In this document: positions 25,753-35,397 of the stretch, one piece after another | How the letters are laid out: each line of letters begins with the position of its first letter | Position numbering within the stretch: the stretch's first letter is position 1 | Notes under the pieces: model-generated | Told to the model about the DNA's origin: nothing | What the model saw: only the letters and a program-made list of their open reading frames with translations | The model's database searches: none | Program-made: the position numbers and the translations under genes | Origin: CALMEC01 sp964628685 | GTDB lineage: Bacteria; Actinomycetota; Thermoleophilia; Miltoncostaeales; Miltoncostaeaceae | Reading direction: 5' to 3' | NCBI GenBank assembly: GCA_964628685.1 | Contig: CAZVNM010000003.1 | Location: forward strand, 434,001 to 498,000 | DNA length: 64,000 bases

Positions 25753-26391
25753 GTGAGCACCAGCACCGCACAGCACACCGACGAGCGCTTCAAGGGACTG
25801 CAGCCCCAGGAGTGGCACGAGGTCCTCGCCCCGCCGCCCGAGATCGCGGCCGGGGTCGCCGACCTCCTGCCGAGTCCATCGGCCGAGCCCGAGCGGCTCG
25901 TCCTGGACGAGCTGGAGGCGCTCGCCCGCGACCTGGTCGCCCGACCGGACCTGTGGGAGCCGTTGGTCGTGGCCGACGCGGACCGTCGCCGCTACCGGCT
26001 GGCCTATGAGGACGAGCGTGTGGACGTCTGGGTGCTCAGCTGGATGCCCGACCAGGGCACCGGTTTCCACGATCACGACATGTCGGGCGTGGGCCTGGCC
26101 ATCGCGCGCGGCATGGTCGTCGAGCGGCAGATGCTCCTGCCGACCGGCGCGACCCGCCTGGAGCTCTCACCCGGCGACAGCCGCCAGGGCGGTGCCGGCT
26201 ACATCCATTCGGTGGGTCACGGCGAGGGTGAGCCCGCCGTCTCGATCCACTGCTACTCGCCGCCCCTCGTCCGCGTGGGCCAGTACAAGGTGGACGACCA
26301 GGGTGTGCTCTCCCGACACGTGGAGCACGGTCGCCAGGAGCTGATGGACTTCACGATCGCCGCGATCGATCCGAGCCGCGCGGACGGCTGA
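25753..26391 (+). CDS. cysteine dioxygenase-like cupin protein, paralogue 1
   Basis: A 212-residue cupin with the thiol-dioxygenase metal site: FHDHDMSGVG gives two His ligands near residues 97-99 and GYIHSVGH supplies the third. Family members oxidise cysteine or related thiols to sulfinates using Fe(II) and O2. The segment YRLAYEDERVDVWVLSW is shared with a second copy encoded at 33009-33659, which sits next to an FAD oxidoreductase. The exact thiol substrate is unknown. Confidence 0.82.
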   Translation: MSTSTAQHTDERFKGLQPQEWHEVLAPPPEIAAGVADLLPSPSAEPERLVLDELEALARDLVARPDLWEPLVVADADRRRYRLAYEDERVDVWVLSWMPDQGTGFHDHDMSGVGLAIARGMVVERQMLLPTGATRLELSPGDSRQGGAGYIHSVGHGEGEPAVSIHCYSPPLVRVGQYKVDDQGVLSRHVEHGRQELMDFTIAAIDPSRADG

Positions 26392-26538
26392 GGTCGGGAC
26401 GACGTCGGGCACGCGCATCGGCGTCCTCCGGGCGGCGATCGATCTCGAGTGTTGGCGGGATGGGCGGCCTGTGGCGCGACTGATTCCGATCACGTCGGAT
26501 GACGGGTGCGCAGCCCGATTCGCACGGGGCGGCATTAC

Positions 26539-26567
26539 TTGACCAAGGATGGCCAAGCTCGTAGCAT
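26539..26567 (+). promoter_or_regulatory. complete promoter of the toxin-antitoxin pair
   Basis: TTGACC (26539-26544), a 17-bp spacer and TAGCAT (26562-26567), then six bases to the ATG. It is the best housekeeping-type promoter in the window and predicts a leaderless antitoxin mRNA. Confidence 0.7.
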
Positions 26568-26573
26568 CGGAGT

Positions 26574-26822
26574 ATGCGCGTCAACGTCGGACAGGCGAAG
26601 ACGGATCTCTCGAAGCTCCTGGCCAGGGTGGAGGCGGGCTTCAGCGTCGAGATCGCGCGGGACGGCACACCCGTCGCACGGCTGGTCCCCATCGAGGCCG
26701 ACGAGGGCCCCGGGGAGCGGTTCATCGCCGCGCGCGGCGCACTCGCCGGTGCGATTCGCATCGGTGAGGACTTCGAGTTCACCGACGACGAGATCGCGGA
26801 GATGGTCGACGACGCGTCGTGA
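26574..26822 (+). CDS. Phd/YefM-family antitoxin
   Basis: An 82-residue protein with the Phd/YefM fold: VNVGQAKTDLSKLLARVEAG and IARDGTPVARLVPIE form the DNA-binding dimer unit, followed by an acidic C-terminal tail (EFTDDEIAEMVDD) that would wrap the toxin. It should neutralise the VapC-like toxin whose GTG overlaps its stop (GTGA) and probably autorepresses the promoter at 26539-26567. Confidence 0.87.
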   Translation: MRVNVGQAKTDLSKLLARVEAGFSVEIARDGTPVARLVPIEADEGPGERFIAARGALAGAIRIGEDFEFTDDEIAEMVDDAS

Positions 26823-27193
26823 GGCTGTTGCTCGATACGCATGTCGTGCTCTGGCAGCTCGGGGGTGAACGACCGCTTTCGCAGGCGGCCACCGATGCCG
26901 TTCGGGATGCCGATGCCCTCTTCGTGAGTGCCGTTTCGTTCGCCGAGATCGGGGTGAAGGTCGCACTCGGCAAGCTCGCCGTTCCGGACGGGCTCGTGGA
27001 CGCCGTCCTCGGGGCCGGCCTGCGGCTCCTTCCGCTCGACGCCGAGCACGGTCTGGCGGTCGCCCGCCTGCCGCTGATCCACCGGGATCCGTTCGACCGA
27101 CTCCTGATCGCCCAGGCCCGCGCCGAGGGCCTCGTCCTCGTGACGGCGGATGCGCGCATCCCCGAGTACGACGTACGGACGATCTCCGCATAG
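26819..27193 (+). CDS. PIN-domain ribonuclease toxin (VapC family)
   Basis: A 124-residue PIN-domain protein. Acidic active-site residues are visible: Asp in LLLDTHVVLW, Glu in VSFAEIGVKV, Asp in RDPFDRLLIAQA and Asp in VTADARIPEYDV. Such toxins cleave specific RNAs, often tRNA, under stress. It is translationally coupled to the antitoxin by a 4-bp GTGA overlap. Confidence 0.9.
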   Translation: MRLLLDTHVVLWQLGGERPLSQAATDAVRDADALFVSAVSFAEIGVKVALGKLAVPDGLVDAVLGAGLRLLPLDAEHGLAVARLPLIHRDPFDRLLIAQARAEGLVLVTADARIPEYDVRTISA

Positions 27194-27265
27194 CCACTCG
27201 CGCACGTGACCGACGTGGTCCCTGACACCGGTTGCGTCACCCTCAACGTGCGGTCCAACCCGGCC

Positions 27266-27790
27266 TCAGTCCAGGCGCACCACCAGGTCCTCCAGCGGCA
27301 GGCGGTGGGCGGTCGCACTCCAGCGCTCCGGTGAGCGCCGCGCCGGGTCCCGCACGACGCGCGGCCGGCCGAACGCCAGCACCGCCGCCGGCGTCTCGTC
27401 GCCCGAGAGGTCCACGGACCGGGCGAGGCCCGCGGGATCGTGGACACCGTTGGGACACGAGGCGATCCCCTCGGACCAGGCGGCCAGCATCATGCTCTGT
27501 GCGGCGCGCCCGGCGTCGAACCCACCCATCGCGCTGCCCGACATCCGCACGGCGAGCACCACGACGAGCGGCGCCGTGAGGACCATCCGCGACACGTAGA
27601 CGCTCGGCGCGATCCGCGCGCGGGCATCACCCGTGGCCACGAGGAAGCGCCACGGCTGACGGTTGCGGGCGCTGCCGGCCAGACGTCCGGCGTCGAGGAT
27701 GCGCGTGACCTCGACATCGTCGAGCGGCGTCGGATCGAAGTCGCGGTGGTCGCGCTTGCTGGCGATGGCCAGCCGGGTCTCCAGGGGCAT
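27266..27790 (-). CDS. nitroreductase family protein
   Basis: A 174-residue FMN-dependent oxidoreductase-like protein: IASKRDHRDFDPTPL at the start and SARNRQPWRFLVATG are the conserved FMN-binding parts, with GRAAQSMMLAAWSEGIASC in the helical core. The family reduces nitro compounds, quinones or enones. ATG at 27790 has AGGTGG upstream. It is divergent from the universal stress gene. Substrate unknown. Confidence 0.85.
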   Translation of the reverse strand: MPLETRLAIASKRDHRDFDPTPLDDVEVTRILDAGRLAGSARNRQPWRFLVATGDARARIAPSVYVSRMVLTAPLVVVLAVRMSGSAMGGFDAGRAAQSMMLAAWSEGIASCPNGVHDPAGLARSVDLSGDETPAAVLAFGRPRVVRDPARRSPERWSATAHRLPLEDLVVRLD

Positions 27791-27868
27791 CGGTCCACCT
27801 CTGCGGAGTCGGGACACGGGGTACATTAGGACCATCACGTTGTGAGCCCACATTTCGGGAGGTCCGGC

Positions 27869-28303
27869 ATGTCCGACGTCTACAAGCACATCGCCGTCTG
27901 CGTCGATCGCTCAGACCCGGCGCAGGCCGCGCTCAAACATGCCGTCGCCCTGCGCGACGAGCTGGGCGCCGAGCGCCTGTCGGTGGTCCACGTGGCGCCG
28001 TGGCCCATGATGTACGCCGGTGAGGCCGCCGGTTGGGCCCCCGACCCCAGCGAGATCGAGTCCGCGGCCGGCAGCTGGCTGGAGGAGATGACCAAGACGA
28101 TCCCCGGATCGACGAGCGTCCTGCTGGAGGGCTACCCGCCGGTGGCGGTCTGCGATTGGGCCGAGGAGAACGACGTGTCGGTGCTGATCGCCGCGTCGCA
28201 CCGCGGTCTCGTGGAGCGCGTGCTGCTGGGGAGCTTCGCCGGCTACCTGGTGCGCCACGCGCCGTGCGACGTCCTGCTGACGCGCCCGGTCAGCAAGAAG
28301 TAG
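27869..28303 (+). CDS. universal stress protein (UspA family)
   Basis: A 144-residue single-domain UspA protein: IAVCVDRSDPAQAALKHAV at the start and ASHRGLVERVLLGSFAGYLV, an ATP-binding G-2x-G-9x-G-type motif near the C-terminus, with PCDVLLTRP as the last strand. ATG at 27869 has GGGAGG at good distance. It is probably expressed under stress; no regulator site is visible. Confidence 0.9.
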   Translation: MSDVYKHIAVCVDRSDPAQAALKHAVALRDELGAERLSVVHVAPWPMMYAGEAAGWAPDPSEIESAAGSWLEEMTKTIPGSTSVLLEGYPPVAVCDWAEENDVSVLIAASHRGLVERVLLGSFAGYLVRHAPCDVLLTRPVSKK

Positions 28304-28407
28304 GAGAATCGGCCGCATCGCGGTACCATCGTTCTCGAAGTTATTGGAGATTCGGCCCCACTCTTGGATGGAGTGCGCGCCCTCCGATGGAGAAGGAAGG
28401 TCCCACT

Positions 28408-28611
28408 GTGGCTCAGGGCGTTGTCAAGTGGTTTTCGGCGGAGAAGGGTTACGGCTTCATCACCCCGGATGACGGTGGTCGTGACCTCTTCGTGCATCAC
28501 TCGCAGATCCGAATGGACGGGTATCGCACCCTCGAGCAGGGTCAGCGGGTCAACTTCGAGTCGCAGGACGGCGACCGGGGTCCCCAGGCCGTCGAGGTCA
28601 GTCCCGCCTGA
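28408..28611 (+). CDS. cold-shock domain protein
   Basis: A 67-residue CspA-type single-strand nucleic acid binding protein with the RNP motifs KGYGFITPDD and DLFVHHSQI and the conserved VKWFSAEKG. The GTG at 28408 is supported by AGAAGGAAGG upstream; an in-frame ATG seven codons earlier would put the ribosome binding site inside the gene. A TACCAT box at 28324-28329 implies a leader of about 70 nt, plausible for temperature control. Confidence 0.93.
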   Translation: MAQGVVKWFSAEKGYGFITPDDGGRDLFVHHSQIRMDGYRTLEQGQRVNFESQDGDRGPQAVEVSPA

Positions 28612-28667
28612 TCGTCGTGGGCGGGATGCGGCGTGCCCTCCGACCCATCGGGCAGAATCTCACGCCA

Positions 28668-29135
28668 GTGTCCGACCCCCGTCACGCACGCCGCACGACC
28701 ATCGTCGCGGTGACCGCTGCACTGACCCTGGTCGGCGCGGTCGCCGTGGGCTGCGGCGGCGAGGACCCGCCGCGCGAGACGGTGATCGCCCAGGCCTGCA
28801 GCCCGGACAACACCGGCAAGCGGGTCATCGTCGAGGGTTTCCTGCGCCTGCCCAAGAAGCTCGAGCTTTCGGACACCGCGGTGATCGACCTCTTCTCGCT
28901 CCTGGGTGGGGACGGTGACCGCGCCTCGGTGCGCGTGCCGATCGGCGATGGGCCGAACCAGCTGCGCGATCTGCCGCCCACCTACACGCCCACCAGCCTG
29001 CGCGTCGGGATCGACGGTTCGACCGAGGGTGAGGAGGTCACGATCATCGATCGTGTCCGCCTGACCGCGAAGGTCGAGGATGTCGACGGCGCCTGCGTCC
29101 TCACCGACCCGGTGGTCGAGGTCGGCGCGAAGTAG
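28668..29135 (+). CDS. putative lipoprotein, unknown function
   Basis: A 155-residue exported protein: a basic start (HARRT), a hydrophobic segment TIVAVTAALTLVGAVAVG and a lipobox-like AVGC make it a probable lipoprotein. The mature part is beta-rich (VIVEGFLRLPKKLEL, VTIIDRVRLTAKVEDV) with two further Cys. The family is not recognised. GTG at 28668 is chosen to give a normal signal peptide. Confidence 0.65.
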   Translation: MSDPRHARRTTIVAVTAALTLVGAVAVGCGGEDPPRETVIAQACSPDNTGKRVIVEGFLRLPKKLELSDTAVIDLFSLLGGDGDRASVRVPIGDGPNQLRDLPPTYTPTSLRVGIDGSTEGEEVTIIDRVRLTAKVEDVDGACVLTDPVVEVGAK

Positions 29136-29171
29136 CCCGTCGGGTCGTGTGATCGCAGGCCGGCGCGGGGA

Positions 29172-31552
<2,381 letters not shown>

Positions 31553-31553
<1 letters not shown>

Positions 31554-31993
31554 CAGGCGGTCCGCACCGCCAGCAGCACGCGGGTGATGACCGGACGCGT
31601 GGCGAGGGGCAGCGCGATCTGCAGCAGCCCGCGCTCGTAGCGCACGGTGCTGGCGTCGGGGTCGACCGGCGTGCCCAGACGGAGCTTGCGCTCGATGCGG
31701 CCCCAGTCGATCTCGGCGTGGTGGTAGACGCGGCGGCCGTCCTCGTGCGGGCGTCGCCGCTGCCCGCTGATGATGAGCACGTCGCCGTCCAGCACGACGC
31801 CCAGCGAGTCGGGGTCGAGCCCGGCGATGTCCACGGTCACGTTGAGCGTGGGCGGGTCGTCGGTCATGTAGACGTCGGTGTCGGGTCGCATCGGCCCGGT
31901 CGTGCCGAGGTGCGCGCCGATGAGCTCGGCGAACCCCTCGGAGTCGAATCCGAGGCCCTGGAACCCGCTGATCATCCGGTCGCGTCGTGCCAC
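31553..31993 (-). CDS. Hsp20/alpha-crystallin small heat-shock protein
   Basis: A 146-residue alpha-crystallin-domain protein: VDIAGLDPDSLGVVLDGDVLIISG and RYERGLLQIALPL are the strands and the G-L-L signature of the C-terminal dimerisation part. It binds unfolding proteins without ATP. The GTG at 31991-31993 lies seven bases after a TAAATT box and is taken as a leaderless start; an ATG six codons later is the alternative. It forms an operon with lon. No CIRCE or HAIR operator is visible upstream. Confidence 0.85.
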
Positions 31994-32000
31994 GCGGTGC

Positions 32001-32006
32001 AATTTA
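32001..32006 (-). promoter_or_regulatory. -10 box TAAATT of the hsp20-lon operon
   Basis: On the minus strand TAAATT is followed by seven bases and the GTG at 31993, predicting a leaderless mRNA. The -35 region shows no housekeeping consensus. Confidence 0.5.
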
Positions 32007-32051
32007 GCCGCTGCGCGGCAGGCGGTGGGTGATGGTCCCCACCGTCGGCCG

Positions 32052-32282
32052 TCAGACGGCCGCCTCGCCGATCAGGATCATCATGGTGTCGAGCTCCTCC
32101 GCGCAGGCGGGGCAGCCCTCCACATGTGCGGCCATCGTCGGCATCCATGCGACGGCGTCGCCGCCGTTCGCCGCACGCTCCGCGTAGACGTCCAGCAGGT
32201 CGAAGCACTCGTCGCAGCCGACCTCGTCGTGGGCGGGACCGAGGAGCGCCGCCATCAGGCGGTCGTGTCGTGCGTTCGTCAC
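32052..32282 (-). CDS. putative zinc-binding anti-sigma factor, soluble
   Basis: A 76-residue protein with HDEVGCDECFDLLDVY and AAHVEGCPACAEEL; the H-x3-C-x2-C arrangement of the second motif is typical of zinc anti-sigma (ZAS) domains. No membrane segment is present, so it would act in the cytoplasm. The GTG start overlaps the end of the ECF sigma gene (GTGA), which strongly supports a sigma/anti-sigma pair. Confidence 0.72.
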   Translation of the reverse strand: MTNARHDRLMAALLGPAHDEVGCDECFDLLDVYAERAANGGDAVAWMPTMAAHVEGCPACAEELDTMMILIGEAAV

Positions 32283-32941
32283 ATCCCACCTCCGTCGATC
32301 GTGAACCCGCGCTCCCCGAGCGTCGTGCGCAGGGCGCGACGGGCGTCGTGGAGCGTCTTGTAGAGCGCGCCGCGCGTGGTGTCCAGACGTTCGGCCAGCA
32401 CGTCGATGGGGACGCCGCCGAGCGTGAGGGCCACCAGCACCTCGCGTCGGTGCGGGGTCAGTGTGGTGATTGCATCCATGATCGCCTCCAGGAGCTCGTT
32501 GCGCTCGACCGACTCCTCCACGGTCGTGCGGGTGCGTGCCAGGCGCTCCAGCGTCGCGTCGGCGGTGGGGACGTCACGGTCGTGCCAGACGTGGTTTCGC
32601 ACGCCGACGCCGGCGATGTTGACGGCGAACTTCCACGCCCAGGTCGTGAAGCGGCTGCGGCCCTCGAAGCGCTCGAGCGCGCCGAGCACCGCCACCACCG
32701 CGTCGTCGCGCGCGTCGTCGGCGATGCGCCCGATGGTGGTGGCGTCGTGCAGACCCAGCTGGTGCGCACGCCGTGTGGCCTCGCGTCGGGCCGCGTGCCT
32801 CAGGAGCTCGCGCAGCTCGGTGAGCGCCGCATCGTCGCCGGCGCGCAGGCGTTCGACGACCGCGGCGTCGGAGCCGCCGAACCTCCGGACGGCGTCGGGA
32901 TGGGCATCCCCACCGGCAGCACGGGCGGCGTCCTCCGGCAC
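32279..32941 (-). CDS. ECF-type RNA polymerase sigma factor
   Basis: A 220-residue sigma factor: region 2 (ARDDAVVAVLGALERFEGRS, FTTWAWKFAVNIAGVGVRNH) and region 4 (LTPHRREVLVALTLGGVPID, LAERLDTTRGALYKTLHDAR). It has a longer N-terminal extension (about 50 residues) than the usual ECF. A TAGCGT box at 32949-32954 lies seven bases before the GTG, giving a leaderless start. Its likely antagonist is the overlapping zinc protein. Target promoters are unknown. Confidence 0.88.
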   Translation of the reverse strand: MPEDAARAAGGDAHPDAVRRFGGSDAAVVERLRAGDDAALTELRELLRHAARREATRRAHQLGLHDATTIGRIADDARDDAVVAVLGALERFEGRSRFTTWAWKFAVNIAGVGVRNHVWHDRDVPTADATLERLARTRTTVEESVERNELLEAIMDAITTLTPHRREVLVALTLGGVPIDVLAERLDTTRGALYKTLHDARRALRTTLGERGFTIDGGGM

Positions 32942-32948
32942 CCGTGCG

Positions 32949-32954
32949 ACGCTA
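32949..32954 (-). promoter_or_regulatory. -10 box TAGCGT, leaderless start of ECF sigma
   Basis: Read on the minus strand TAGCGT is followed by seven bases and the GTG at 32941-32939. Confidence 0.45.
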
Positions 32955-33008
32955 GCAGAGGCCCAATCGCGGGCGTGCGCCGCGCGGTGGACGTGGCGGG
33001 TGCGGCGA

Positions 33009-33659
33009 TCACGCCGCGCCGTCCAGGTCGTGGCCGAGCGCGGCGATCGTGTGGTCGACGAGCTCCTGACGCCCGTGCTGGATGGTGCGGATGAGCACGC
33101 CGGACTCGTCCGCGCGGTACTGGCCCACGTGCGTGAGCGGCGGGGAGTACGCGTGGATCGTCACGGCCGGCGTGCCGGCGGCGTGGCCGACCGAGTGGAT
33201 GTACCCGGCCCGGCCGCTGCGCTCGTCGCCCACGCCGAGGCGGCGGTAGAAGGCGCCGTCCACGAGGCGCAGCTGACGCTCGATCACCTCGCCGTCGGCG
33301 ACGACGAGCCCCACGGCCGCGTCGCCGTGGTCGTGGTACCCGGTGAACTGGCCGGGCATCCAGCTGAGCACCCACAGGTCCAGGCGGTCGTCCTCGTAGA
33401 GCAGTCGATACCTGCGACGGACGGGGTCGGTGACGACCAGCGGCCGCCAGAGGTCGGGGGTGATGAACACGCCGCGCACGAGCGACAGGAGCTGGGGCTC
33501 GGTGAGGATCTCGCCAGGGCCGGTCGGGATGAGCTCGGCGGCACGCGCGGCAAGGTCGTCCGGCGGCGACATGACGTCGTGCCACTGTTCGTCGGTCAGG
33601 TCGGGGGGTGGGACGCGGCGGTCCGTGGTGAACGCGCGCGCCATGGGGGTGATGGTCAT
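33009..33659 (-). CDS. cysteine dioxygenase-like cupin protein, paralogue 2
   Basis: A 216-residue cupin paralogous to the gene at 25753: YHDHGDAAVG and GYIHSVGH carry the His metal ligands, and YRLLYEDDRLDLWVLSWMPG and VTIHAYSPPL match it closely. It probably oxidises a small thiol with Fe(II) and O2. It lies 11 bp downstream of an FAD/NAD oxidoreductase gene and has a GGAGG ribosome binding site, so the two form an operon; the pairing suggests a thiol or sulfur redox pathway. Confidence 0.83.
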   Translation of the reverse strand: MTITPMARAFTTDRRVPPPDLTDEQWHDVMSPPDDLAARAAELIPTGPGEILTEPQLLSLVRGVFITPDLWRPLVVTDPVRRRYRLLYEDDRLDLWVLSWMPGQFTGYHDHGDAAVGLVVADGEVIERQLRLVDGAFYRRLGVGDERSGRAGYIHSVGHAAGTPAVTIHAYSPPLTHVGQYRADESGVLIRTIQHGRQELVDHTIAALGHDLDGAA

Positions 33660-33670
33660 CTCATGCCTCC

Positions 33671-34915
33671 TCAGGTGGTGGGGGTGCTCGCCGCATCGGC
33701 GAGCGGGACGTCGGCCCGGGCCAGGCGCTCGCGGTCCATCACGGGCCGCGGATCGGCGGTCAGGAGCTCACGCGCCGCCTCGAGGTCGTCGGGGACGTCG
33801 ACCACCGTCATCGCGACGAGCCGGTCCGCGTCGTCGACCTGGGCCACGCTCAGGCTCCCGTCTGGGGTGCCCTCGCGCCGAACACCGGTGCCCGAGCCGA
33901 CGCTGACGTGCTCGATGAAGGCCCAGTCGCCGAGGCCGCTGAAGAAGTACGGGACCTCGCGGAACGGTCCGGGGTCGGCGCCGGCGATGACCCGCGCGAC
34001 GTGCACACCATGCGAGCGCGCGACGTCCACGTGCTCCACGCGGACGCGCCCGCCGTGCAGGGGGCTCTCCCAGGCGGCGATGTCGCCGATGGCGAAGATG
34101 TCGGGGTCGCTCGTGCGAAACGAGGCGTCGGTGGCGACGCCGCCGTCGGCCAGGTCCAGGCGACTCTGTGCGGCGAGCCCCACGAGCGGGGTGACGCCGA
34201 TGCCCACGATGATCCGGTCGAAGCGCTCGCGGCTGCCGTCCGAGAGGACCAGCACCGGGGCGTCGCCGTCGGCGGCGATCTCCTCCACGCCGGCCCGGGC
34301 GCGGATGTCGACACCGCGCTCGGCGAGCTGGTCGGCGACCCAGGAACCCACGATCGGGCCGAGCGCCCGCTCCATCGTCGTCTCCTCGGGGAACGCCAGG
34401 AGCACGTCGTCCCCGCGCATGCGTGCGGATGCGGCGAACTCGGCGCCGATGAACCCGCCGCCCACCACGCCCCAGCGGATGCCGGAGCCCAGCACCTCCC
34501 GCACGCCGGCGGCGTCCTCGAAGGAGCGGATCACGTGGATCCGATCCGCCAGCTCTGCGGGGGCGGGGATGCGCCGCGGCTCCGAACCGGGTGCGAGCAC
34601 CAGCGTTCCGTAGCCGATGCTGCGACCGCTCAGGCGCACGCTGTGGCCCAGCCGGTCCACGTCGACCACCGTCTCACCGGTCATCAACGTCACATCGTGA
34701 TCCGCGTACCAGTCGGGCTGCTTGACGAAGGCCTTCGCCTCGGGCCGCTCGCCGCGCAGGATGTGCTTGGTGAGGCCGGGGCGCGTGTAGGGCGCGTGCG
34801 GCTCGGCGCAGATGACGGCCAGCGAAAGGTCCGACTCGAGCTCGTCGCGGAGCGTCGCCGCCACCGCTCCGGCGGCGACCCCGCCGCCCACCACGATCAC
34901 GTCGTATCGCTCCAT
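33671..34915 (-). CDS. FAD/NAD(P)-dependent oxidoreductase (ferredoxin-reductase-like)
   Basis: A 414-residue two-dinucleotide-fold flavoprotein: VVGGGVAAGAVAATL (FAD), LAPGSEPRRIPAP, VVGGGFIGAEFAAS (NAD(P)H) and DIFAIGDIAAWES (FAD). The overall layout fits rubredoxin/ferredoxin reductases and AIF-type enzymes; no CxxxxC redox disulfide is visible, so it is not a disulfide reductase. ATG at 34915 has GGAGG upstream. It is the first gene of the operon with the second cysteine dioxygenase-like gene. Confidence 0.85.
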   Translation of the reverse strand: MERYDVIVVGGGVAAGAVAATLRDELESDLSLAVICAEPHAPYTRPGLTKHILRGERPEAKAFVKQPDWYADHDVTLMTGETVVDVDRLGHSVRLSGRSIGYGTLVLAPGSEPRRIPAPAELADRIHVIRSFEDAAGVREVLGSGIRWGVVGGGFIGAEFAASARMRGDDVLLAFPEETTMERALGPIVGSWVADQLAERGVDIRARAGVEEIAADGDAPVLVLSDGSRERFDRIIVGIGVTPLVGLAAQSRLDLADGGVATDASFRTSDPDIFAIGDIAAWESPLHGGRVRVEHVDVARSHGVHVARVIAGADPGPFREVPYFFSGLGDWAFIEHVSVGSGTGVRREGTPDGSLSVAQVDDADRLVAMTVVDVPDDLEAARELLTADPRPVMDRERLARADVPLADAASTPTT

Positions 34916-35002
34916 GTCTCCTCCTTCAGATCGGGTTCTCACATCCGTTGGTGTCGACGCAGGGCGATTCCTTACCCCGGTTCGGGGCTCGGGCGGCGGG
35001 TC

Positions 35003-35056
35003 GGTTCAATTGAACGGCGTTCGTCGTTCAATTGGAGGTGGGCGGCCGTTCATTGT
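35003..35056. repeat. cluster 3 of 22-bp-spaced CAATTG boxes (three boxes)
   Basis: Cores at 35007-35012 and 35029-35034 (both caattg) and 35051-35055 (cattg, one base short), each exactly 22 bp apart and each preceded by GTT. Confidence 0.65.
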
Positions 35057-35173
35057 TGGTGGTGGTGGCGCGGAGTCGGCTCGGGGTGTGAGGAACGTGG
35101 CGGGGTGTGTGACGTTGCGGCGGGTTCGGGCGGGGTGGATGGTTCGTCGTGTGGTCGGTCGGTGTCCGGTGTC

Positions 35174-35235
35174 CGTTCAATTGGACGGCGGTTGTCGTTC
35201 ACTTGGACGTTGGGTGACCGTTCAATCGAGCGGGT
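35174..35235. repeat. cluster 4 of 22-bp-spaced CAATTG-like boxes (three boxes)
   Basis: Cores at 35178-35183 (caattg), 35200-35205 (cacttg) and 35223-35228 (caatcg), spaced 22 and 23 bp, all in the GTTCANTTGGACG-like context and in the same orientation. Confidence 0.65.
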
Positions 35236-35335
35236 GGTGGCCCTTGTTCGGCGCACCCGGGCGCCGCCCGGACGCGATCGTCACGGGACACGCACGCGGT
35301 CGCACCGGGATCGTGTCCGGCGACCGGTCGTCGAC

Positions 35336-35367
35336 GTTCGATCGAACCGGCCGTCATCTCGATTGCC
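35336..35367. repeat. cluster 5, two degenerate boxes
   Basis: GTTCGATCGAAC at 35336-35347 and a cgattg core at 35360-35365, 21 bp apart, directly upstream of the histidine kinase start. Confidence 0.45.
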
Positions 35368-35397
35368 CCCCACACCGGTGACTGCGAGACTCCGCGC

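Larger units (their letters stand above)
34916..35397. other. divergent intergenic region with box clusters
   Basis: There is no credible gene between the divergent oxidoreductase and histidine kinase genes. It contains three clusters of CAATTG-like boxes (35003-35056, 35174-35235, 35336-35367). Promoters of both flanking genes must lie here, but no unambiguous -35/-10 pair can be named. Confidence 0.6.

Noticed and set aside
31994..32051. CIRCE or HAIR heat-shock operator upstream of hsp20-lon
   Set aside because: Neither the CIRCE inverted repeat nor a CTTGAGT-type HAIR sequence is present.
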